Origin: an uncultured Asticcacaulis sp.
GTDB taxonomy: Bacteria > Pseudomonadota > Alphaproteobacteria > Caulobacterales > Caulobacteraceae
Direction of reading: 5' to 3'
Assembly (NCBI GenBank): GCA_946480125.1
Contig: CAMLIY010000086.1
Coordinates: forward strand, 1-11,625
Length of the DNA stretch: 11,625 nucleotides
Shown here: positions 6,729-11,625 of the stretch, piece by piece
How the letters are laid out: the number at the start of each line of letters is the position of its first letter
Numbering within the stretch: position 1 is the first letter of the stretch
Translations under genes and position numbers: made by a program
The notes under the pieces: model-generated
What the model saw: only the letters and a program-made list of their open reading frames with translations
Told to the model about the DNA's origin: nothing
Database searches by the model: none

Positions 6729-6802
6729 TCGGGGCGAGAGGATTCGAACCTCCGGCCTCCTGCTCCCGAAGCAGGCGCGCTACCAGGCTGCGCTACGCCC
6801 CG
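6726..6802 (-). tRNA. tRNA-Pro (anticodon CGG)
   Basis: A 77-nt cloverleaf is encoded with its CCA. Acceptor CGGGGCG pairs fully with CGCCCCG, the anticodon stem is CCTGC/GCAGG with loop TTCGGGA (anticodon CGG, reads CCG codons), and the T loop is TTCGAAT. It lies 39 bases after the related tRNA-Pro(TGG) and is followed at once by a strong terminator, so the two are probably one transcript. The 3' 29 bases are identical in the two genes. Confidence 0.97.
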
Positions 6803-6819
6803 ACTAATTTGACTTCCAA

Positions 6820-6839
6820 TCATTGGTTAAGGCCAATGA
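6820..6839 (-). other. Spacer hairpin between the two tRNA-Pro genes
   Basis: TCATTGG and CCAATGA form a 7-bp stem around a 6-base loop in the 39-base spacer. No T-run follows it in the direction of transcription, so it is more likely a processing or spacer structure than a terminator. Confidence 0.4.
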
Positions 6840-6841
6840 AA

Positions 6842-6918
<77 letters not shown>

Positions 6919-7095
6919 TCTCCTGACCTGTAACAGAGCGCCACGGGTTGAGAGGCGCGCTTCATGCCATTTTCGCCAGACCTCCGCAAGCCCTCCACGT
7001 ATGAAAAATCATCAAGTGGCTGACTTTTATCGATTTCACCTGACAACTCCCCGAAAAAGGCGTGGATAAAACCGCATACCTCTCTCAGTGCATAA

Positions 7096-7131
7096 AAAAA
7101 GTGCAAATAGCCTGGGCTATCCGCACTTTTT
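7096..7131. terminator. Bidirectional hairpin terminator after the cold-shock gene
   Basis: AAAAAGTGC (7096-7104) and GCACTTTTT (7123-7131) form the outer stem, and ATAGCC/GGCTAT form an inner stem separated by small two-base bulges. On the minus strand the hairpin ends in seven T residues, giving a classic intrinsic terminator 25 bases after the cold-shock stop codon. Confidence 0.88.
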
Positions 7132-7156
7132 AAAACCGAATCTTTTATTACTGCCT

Positions 7157-7726
7157 TTATACAAAGGCCTTCGGATGCACTTCAGTAACGACCAGCCCTT
7201 TAGGGCCTTCACCGAAGCGTACCATTATCGTATCCCCCTGCTGCACATCTTCAAGGCCGTACCGGCGCAAGGTCTCGATATGGATGAAAATGTCAGTCGG
7301 GTCATCGCCACGCACCACAAAACCATACCCTTTGGTGCGGTTGAACCACTTGATGGTTGCCGCCTCGAGGCCTCCAACCCGTACACTGTCATTAACGGCA
7401 CGTGAGGCACGCGGCGCCTGAATATCTGACCGCACCGGCGGGGGAGCGCCATGGCCTACAGCCTCGAGATCATCGATCTCAATGACCTGCCAGCCCTTGG
7501 CCCGTTTCGCGATCTTACAAGTGATCTTGGCGCCCTCATGCGCGCAGTCGCGTCCCATATCGCGCAGACTGGAAATATGCAGAAGAACATCTCGCATACT
7601 TGTGAGCGTTGAATCCTGCGGAACGATAAAGCCATACCCTTTCGCACCATCAAACCATTTCACATGGCCAGAGATGGTAACTAACTCATCGGTTTCGCTT
7701 TTGGTATTATAATCAAACAAACTCAT
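7157..7726 (-). CDS. Double cold-shock-domain protein
   Basis: The 189-residue protein carries two complete cold-shock (OB-fold, single-stranded nucleic acid binding) domains, at about residues 17-85 and 120-187. They are joined by a Pro/Ala/Arg-rich linker (about 88-117). Each domain has its RNA-binding motifs: KGYGFI (29-34) with DVLLHI (46-51), and KGYGFV (132-137) with DIFIHI (145-150). Tandem-domain proteins of this size are typical of alphaproteobacteria, including Caulobacter, where some respond to cold and others to stationary phase; the sequence does not say which this is. It probably acts as an RNA chaperone or anti-terminator in the cytoplasm. GTGAGGATAG precedes the ATG at 7726. 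It is a single-gene unit with its own terminator, and a perfect DnaA-box sequence lies about 190 bases upstream. Confidence 0.95.
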   Translation of the reverse strand: MSLFDYNTKSETDELVTISGHVKWFDGAKGYGFIVPQDSTLTSMRDVLLHISSLRDMGRDCAHEGAKITCKIAKRAKGWQVIEIDDLEAVGHGAPPPVRSDIQAPRASRAVNDSVRVGGLEAATIKWFNRTKGYGFVVRGDDPTDIFIHIETLRRYGLEDVQQGDTIMVRFGEGPKGLVVTEVHPKAFV

Positions 7727-7911
7727 CTATCCTCACCATGTCGCCATGAACCATCAAGTGACACTCATTATCATAACACGGATATCTCAATTTGGGAGGC
7801 AAAAAAGAGAAAATATTCGTATGAATTGAGAAAGTACGCCAAAAAATCGCTTTAGGCGAGTGTAATTGTGATCACGCGAGCATGTGAGAACGTTACCAAT
7901 TCGTAATTATC

Positions 7912-7920
7912 TGTGGATAA
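7912..7920 (-). promoter_or_regulatory. Perfect DnaA-box sequence upstream of the cold-shock gene
   Basis: TTATCCACA is read on the minus strand. It sits in the 259-base gap (7727-7985) between tRNA-Glu and the cold-shock gene. Next to it is a cluster of short inverted repeats: CTGTG/CACAG at 7911-7928, CAGA-CTG-TCTG at 7926-7936 and CTGTC-T-GACAG at 7930-7940. The gap otherwise contains no gene and no convincing core promoter; a weak TTGGCG-N18-GAATAT on the minus strand is possible. Confidence 0.4.
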
Positions 7921-7985
7921 CCTCACAGACTGTCTGACAGCGAAGGCAATAAAATACCAATGTCAGGAAAAATAAATAGCCTGAA

Positions 7986-8060
7986 TGGCAGTCCCTAGGG
8001 GAGTCGAACCCCTCTCTTCAGGTTGAAAACCTGACGTCCTAACCGATAGACGAAGGGACC
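7986..8060 (-). tRNA. tRNA-Glu (anticodon TTC)
   Basis: A 75-nt cloverleaf with encoded CCA. D arm GTCTATCGGTTAGGAC, anticodon stem TCAGG/CCTGA with loop TTTTCAA (anticodon TTC), T arm AGGGG/CCCCT with loop TTCGACT. The first acceptor pair is G1-U72 rather than G-C; the other six pairs are normal. A stem TCAGG/CCTGA with a T-rich loop (about 7963-7984) follows the gene and may act as a weak terminator or processing structure. Confidence 0.96.
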
Positions 8061-8077
8061 GCATTCAAGAGGTGCGC

Positions 8078-8135
8078 TAGGTAACTGTTCTTATTTCTGG
8101 ATGCAAGCGCTATTTTTTGTTTTTTTCAGCTTTTT
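8078..8135 (-). promoter_or_regulatory. Candidate tRNA-Glu promoter with upstream A-tracts
   Basis: On the minus strand TTGCAT (8101-8106) is followed by a 17-base spacer and TACCTA (8078-8083). It is placed so that transcription would start about ten bases before the tRNA. Immediately upstream, three A-runs between 8111 and 8135 resemble an UP element, as expected for a stable-RNA promoter. The -10 match is poor (two of six to TATAAT), so the call rests on position and A-tracts. The rest of the 8061-8165 gap shows no gene. Confidence 0.4.
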
Positions 8136-8165
8136 GAAACAGCCTTTAACGCAAGCCGGCCTGAA

Positions 8166-10025
8166 CTATAAGGCCAGTGCTATATCCTCGATTTCAAGCT
8201 GTACGCCTCGCCGCCCCATATAGTCATCCGCCTTTAATCGCCCCAGAACATGGATGAGCCCGGCGGGACGCAATAAGGCATCTCCAATCGCTGTTCCTTC
8301 AGCCCGCCACATGATACCTTTCAGTTTCGCACCGGTGTCATCGCTCAATTCAAAGCGTATGTGCCCGCCTTTCATAACCTGGGCGAAGCCAACCCGAATA
8401 CTTGCAAAGGCCAGAAGTGGCTCCGGATTGCCCTGACCATATGGCGCCAATAAATCAAAACAATCATAAAGCGTACGCGAGGCCGCACGAACGCTAAGTA
8501 TGGCATCAACCTCGACGGCATCAATCTGATCAGCTTCAGAAACATGCGTCGTCACATAGTCATTAATGAAGGTGCGCAGCTCGCCTATGCGCTCGCGCTC
8601 CACGCTCAGGCCTGCCGCCATGGCGTGACCACCACCCGAAAGCAGAATGCCGGCCTCGAAGGCCGCACCAACGGCTTCGCCCAGATTGACGCCGGCCTGG
8701 GACCGCCCCGATCCTTTGCCCATGCCGCTGACGGGATCAATGCCTATTATAATGACGGGCTTGTGCCAGCGTTCGCGTAGCCGGCCAGCCACAATACCAA
8801 TCACGCCGGGATGCCAGTCCTCACGCGCAATGACAATCACCGGATCATCACTGGGCCACAGCCCTTGCGTTTCTGCTGTCTGCATGGCCTGGTCCAGCAC
8901 CTCGGCCTCGATATCGCGGCGCGTGCGGTTCAGTTCATCCAGTTCATGCGCCAGAGACGCCGCTTCTTCGGCATCATCGGTCGAAAGCAACCGGACGCCG
9001 AGGTCGGAGCGCCCTACCCGCCCACCGGCATTGATCCGCGGGCCGATAACAAAGCCGGAATGAAAGGTGCTCATCAGATTGACCGCCGCGCTTTTGTCTC
9101 CGGCCACCTCCATCAGCGCCTTGATGCCTGCGTTTTTGAGCTGCGACATGACCTTCAGGCCCTGCGCCGCCAGGGCGCGATTGAACCCGGTCAGGGCCGT
9201 CACATCGCAAATGGCGCCCAGGGCTGACAGGTCAAGCCACTGACGCAGGTCGGGTTTCGGCCGGTCGCTGAACAGTCCACGCCGCTCGGCTTCGCGGTTC
9301 AGACCGGCCAGCACAACGAAAACCACGCCCGCCGCCGCCAGATTTCCCTGCAATGAGGTGCAGCCAGGCCGGTTTGGGTTAACCACCGCCAGGGCATGCG
9401 GCGGCTCCTCGCGCATCAGATGGTGATCTATGACCACGACATCGAGGCCGATGCTGGCGGCATAATCGAGCGCCTTATGCGCCATGGCGCCGCAATCGAC
9501 CGTAACCACGAGGTCCGTGCCCTGGCGCTTGAGCGTATCGAAGGCGGCATTGGAAGGGCCGTATCCCTCCGTCACCCGGTCGGGCACATAGACCTCAAGC
9601 TCATGCCCCATATGACGGAACCAACGCACGAGTTGCGCCGCGCTGGTGGCGCCGTCGACATCATAATCGGCGAAGATGCTGATCTTCGCCTTGCGTTCCA
9701 GCGCATCCAGCATAGCGCTGACCGCCTTATCCATGTCCATGAAACAGGACGGCTCGGGGAAAAGCGCCTTCAGCGTCGGGAAAATAAAGTCCTGAAGCCC
9801 TTCCGGCGACACGCCGCGTCCGGCGGCGAAACGTGCCAATGGCTCGACGAAATCAGCTTCCGCCACATTCATCAGGCCCAGGCGGTGGGTGATCTCACGC
9901 AGGGTCTCCTTTGAGACGCCCTTTGCGGCGATCCGCTCACGCCAGGCCCGTCCACTGAGGGAAGCCCTAACACCGAGATAGGGCGGCACATTTTGAGCAG
10001 GCTTCAGCGGGGCATGGGAATCCAT
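8166..10025 (-). CDS. recJ: Single-stranded-DNA-specific exonuclease RecJ
   Basis: This 619-residue protein has the full order of RecJ motifs. RecJ is a 5'-3' single-strand exonuclease of the DHH family, using Mn/Mg, that acts in RecF-pathway recombination, base-excision and mismatch repair. FADYDVDG (Asp120, Asp122, Asp124), VTVDCGA (Asp177), IDHH (Asp200-His202) and GAICDVTAL (Asp274) form the metal site. The DHHA1 domain follows, with WHPGVIGIVAGR (about 404-415), the GKGSGRS loop (about 436-442) and GGGHAMAAGL (464-473). The C-terminal 100 or so residues look like the OB-fold. The ATG at 10025 is preceded by only a weak AAAGAG, but nothing better lies nearby. No clear intrinsic terminator follows; the tRNA-Glu promoter region begins within 30-60 bases of the stop, so read-through into the tRNA is possible. 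Confidence 0.97.
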   Translation of the reverse strand: MDSHAPLKPAQNVPPYLGVRASLSGRAWRERIAAKGVSKETLREITHRLGLMNVAEADFVEPLARFAAGRGVSPEGLQDFIFPTLKALFPEPSCFMDMDKAVSAMLDALERKAKISIFADYDVDGATSAAQLVRWFRHMGHELEVYVPDRVTEGYGPSNAAFDTLKRQGTDLVVTVDCGAMAHKALDYAASIGLDVVVIDHHLMREEPPHALAVVNPNRPGCTSLQGNLAAAGVVFVVLAGLNREAERRGLFSDRPKPDLRQWLDLSALGAICDVTALTGFNRALAAQGLKVMSQLKNAGIKALMEVAGDKSAAVNLMSTFHSGFVIGPRINAGGRVGRSDLGVRLLSTDDAEEAASLAHELDELNRTRRDIEAEVLDQAMQTAETQGLWPSDDPVIVIAREDWHPGVIGIVAGRLRERWHKPVIIIGIDPVSGMGKGSGRSQAGVNLGEAVGAAFEAGILLSGGGHAMAAGLSVERERIGELRTFINDYVTTHVSEADQIDAVEVDAILSVRAASRTLYDCFDLLAPYGQGNPEPLLAFASIRVGFAQVMKGGHIRFELSDDTGAKLKGIMWRAEGTAIGDALLRPAGLIHVLGRLKADDYMGRRGVQLEIEDIALAL

Positions 10026-10142
10026 AGCGAGTCATCTCTTTAATTACAGAGCGCAGACTAACAGACGAGACTACGGGAGCAATGGCGCAATCACAGGCGT
10101 GGTCACGAATGCGGCAACACGCGGGGATAAGTCAGGCACCGG

Positions 10143-10171
10143 TTGGCAAATTCGGCGCTCTGCCATAGGTT
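10143..10171 (+). promoter_or_regulatory. Candidate promoter of the sugar transporter gene
   Basis: TTGGCA (10143-10148), a 17-base spacer and TAGGTT (10166-10171) lie in the 178-base gap between recJ and the transporter, leaving a short leader of about 26 bases before the GTG. TGGCA and TGCCA within it form a 5-bp inverted repeat (10144-10148 and 10161-10165) that could be an operator half-site pair, but is weak evidence. I found no convincing recJ promoter and no gene in this gap. Confidence 0.35.
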
Positions 10172-10191
10172 AATGTCAGAATCGCACAATC

Positions 10192-10197
10192 AGGGGG
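10192..10197 (+). promoter_or_regulatory. Ribosome binding site supporting a GTG start for the transporter
   Basis: AGGGGG is followed by six bases and then GTG at 10204. No ATG lies in a better position, so the GTG start is accepted. Confidence 0.6.
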
Positions 10198-10203
10198 CAT
10201 AGG

Positions 10204-11544
10204 GTGGCGTCAGATACAGAAACCGACCGGGTCGGATTTGGCCGGATGCTGGCCTTTATCGGCCCCTGCGTGCCGTTTGCCGCATTGGGCCTGCCGCTTG
10301 TCGCCACCTTGCCGGAATATTACGGCACGCAGTTGCAGCTTGGCGCCGTGGTCGGCACCGTGTTTTTTATAGTGCGCTGTTTCGATATCCTGGTCGATCC
10401 GGTCCTTGGCCACTGGATGGACCGCACCCGCACGAAACTCGGCCGTTTCAAGCTGTGGATGCTGGTTAGTCTGCCGATCCTGTTCGTCAGCACCGGCTTT
10501 ATCTTCCTGGCGCAAAAGGGCGTCGGCCCTGTCTATCTCGGCCTGTGGCTGTTCGTGCTTTATGTCGGCTTTTCCATCGCGGCCTTGAGCCAGGCCAGTT
10601 GGGGCACCGTCCTTTCCACAAATTATAACGAACGTTCGCGCATCTTCGCCTGGTGGCAGGTCGGCAATATCATCGGCATCCTGATGGCGGCGGTCATTCC
10701 GGTCATCGTGCAGAAGCTTGGCTATAACTATATTTTCGGCGTCCAGTTGATGGGCGCCTTCATCATGCTCACCCTGCCGGTCAGCATAGGCATTGCCCTG
10801 TGGCTGGTCCCGGAAAAAATCTCCAACACCAATACCCATGACCTGAAGCTCAGTCATTATTTCGATATGTGGAAGCGCCCCAATGTGCGTAGCATCCTCT
10901 ATGCCGATCTGTTCATGGGGCTGGCGCCGGGGGTCATGGCCGCCCTCTTCTTCTACTTTTTCGAGGAAACTAAAGACCTGACGCGATTTGAATGCAGCAT
11001 CGCCATGTTGCTCTATTTCGTGGCCGGCATCATAGGCGCCCCCATCTGGGTCATCGCCTCCAAAAAGATGAGCAAGCACAAGGCATTGATCCTGTCATCA
11101 CTGATCTTCGCCGTTCTTTATGGCGCCATGTATTTCGCACCCAAGGGTAATTTTATCGTCTGTGCCGCCATGACCTTCGCCAACGGCATACCCTATGCCG
11201 CTTCGCTTTTGCTGACCCGTGCCCTGATGGCCGATATCGGCGATGAGGTCATGCTGGAAACCGGACATGACCACAAGGGCACCCTGATGGCCATTCTTTC
11301 GGCCACCACCAAGATCGGCTACGCTATTTCCGCCCTGACCATCACCATCCTCGGCCTTCTGCATTTCAATGTGAAATCGCCCAAGGACAGCCCGCCGGAC
11401 GCCTTGATGTGGGTCGAAATCTTCTTTATCGGCCTGCCGGTTCTCTTCCTGATCCTGGGCGCCGTTTCCATGCTGCGCTATAATCTGACACCGGCGCGCC
11501 ATGCCGAAATAATGGCGCAACTGAAAGCAAAGGACATATTGTGA
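10204..11544 (+). CDS. GPH-family (MelB-like) sugar:cation symporter, MFS superfamily
   Basis: This 446-residue inner-membrane protein has about twelve hydrophobic segments and the signature of glycoside-pentoside-hexuronide:cation symporters. RCFDILVDPVLGHWMDRT (about 58-75) is followed by KLGRFKLW (78-85), the conserved loop between helices 2 and 3. Asp61 and Asp65 align with Asp55 and Asp59 of E. coli MelB, which bind the coupling Na+ or H+. By ungapped eye alignment, the MelB sugar-contact residues Asp19 and Asp124 correspond to non-acidic positions here (near Phe25, and Ser129 before Trp133), so the substrate is probably not melibiose. No sugar-catabolic gene is visible nearby to name it. 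The GTG start has a good ribosome binding site. The stop overlaps the mazG start by four bases (GTGA). Composition is more GC-rich than the photolyase block. Confidence 0.92.
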   Translation: MASDTETDRVGFGRMLAFIGPCVPFAALGLPLVATLPEYYGTQLQLGAVVGTVFFIVRCFDILVDPVLGHWMDRTRTKLGRFKLWMLVSLPILFVSTGFIFLAQKGVGPVYLGLWLFVLYVGFSIAALSQASWGTVLSTNYNERSRIFAWWQVGNIIGILMAAVIPVIVQKLGYNYIFGVQLMGAFIMLTLPVSIGIALWLVPEKISNTNTHDLKLSHYFDMWKRPNVRSILYADLFMGLAPGVMAALFFYFFEETKDLTRFECSIAMLLYFVAGIIGAPIWVIASKKMSKHKALILSSLIFAVLYGAMYFAPKGNFIVCAAMTFANGIPYAASLLLTRALMADIGDEVMLETGHDHKGTLMAILSATTKIGYAISALTITILGLLHFNVKSPKDSPPDALMWVEIFFIGLPVLFLILGAVSMLRYNLTPARHAEIMAQLKAKDIL

Positions 11545-11625
11545 GTAACGGTATCGAAGGGCTGCTAGACGTCATGCGCCGGCTGCGCGATCCGCAGACC
11601 GGCTGCCCGTGGGACAAGGAACAGA
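11541..11625 (+). CDS. mazG: Nucleoside triphosphate pyrophosphohydrolase MazG, N-terminal fragment (runs off window)
   Basis: Only 28 codons are inside the window. The peptide reads GIEGLLDVMRRLRDPQTG then CPWDKEQ, which is the characteristic N-terminus of MazG. This enzyme hydrolyses noncanonical or excess NTPs to NMP and pyrophosphate in the cytoplasm. The start is GTG at 11541, overlapping the transporter TGA. AAAGGA lies six bases upstream within the transporter gene, indicating translational coupling. The catalytic E-E-x-x-E/D residues lie beyond the right edge. Confidence 0.88.
   Translation, partial: MSNGIEGLLDVMRRLRDPQTGCPWDKEQ

Noticed and set aside
8111..8135. T-rich stretch as a plus-strand terminator
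   Set aside because: No rightward gene ends nearby and the possible stem is only five weak pairs; upstream A-tracts of the tRNA-Glu promoter explain it better.
9396..9914. 172-codon open frame on the plus strand opposite recJ
   Set aside because: It lies wholly within recJ, matches no family I recognise, and has no ribosome binding site.
10029..10183. GANTC (CcrM-type) methylation sites in the recJ-transporter gap
   Set aside because: Two GANTC sites in this gap are only modestly above chance, and the organism's methylase content is unknown.
10210..11079. 289-codon open frame on the minus strand opposite the transporter
   Set aside because: It is antisense to a well-supported membrane protein; its Asp/His/Gln/Arg-rich low-complexity composition is what hydrophobic codons give when read backwards.

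Overview
This looks like an ordinary chromosomal segment from an alphaproteobacterium. The clues are the NDUFS4-type complex I accessory subunit, a cold-shock protein with two cold-shock domains, and the GPH-type sugar transporter. The Caulobacterales (for example an Asticcacaulis-like organism) would fit, but that placement is inference only. GC content looks like the low-to-mid 50s by eye and was not computed. I saw no transposase, phage gene, CRISPR array or toxin-antitoxin pair, and nothing that is convincingly a new multigene system.

Left third (1-3799): the 3' end of recG runs rightward and meets, tail to tail with a 4-base overlap, a leftward block of three genes. In transcription order these are a family-2 glycosyltransferase of the WaaE type, a lipid A-type lysophospholipid acyltransferase (LpxL/HtrB family, stop and start overlapping), and a membrane-anchored DUF3089 alpha/beta-hydrolase-fold protein. 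The first two suggest outer-membrane glycolipid assembly. The third has Glu where the family normally carries its Ser nucleophile.

Middle (3850-6158): divergent from the glycosyltransferase by only about 50 bases is a rightward pair, a class I photolyase and a 3-mercaptopyruvate sulfurtransferase, joined by a TAATG stop/start overlap.

tRNA-rich section (6167-8060, all leftward): in transcription order tRNA-Glu(TTC), the double cold-shock protein, tRNA-Pro(TGG), tRNA-Pro(CGG), a perfect 19-bp inverted-repeat terminator, the NDUFS4-like complex I subunit, and tRNA-Arg(TCT) 16 bases after that gene. The non-coding gaps hold two strong bidirectional terminators, a candidate tRNA-Glu promoter with an A-tract upstream, and a perfect DnaA-box sequence.

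Right third (8166-11625): recJ runs leftward. Divergent from it across a 178-bp gap is a GPH-family (MelB-like) sugar:cation symporter, whose stop overlaps the start of mazG, which is cut off by the window edge. Several genes concern DNA repair and nucleotide hygiene (recG, photolyase, recJ, mazG), but they lie in separate transcription units and this is probably incidental. No gene-free stretch exceeds 300 bases; the gaps at 6919-7095, 7727-7985, 8061-8165 and 10026-10203 are described in the entries.
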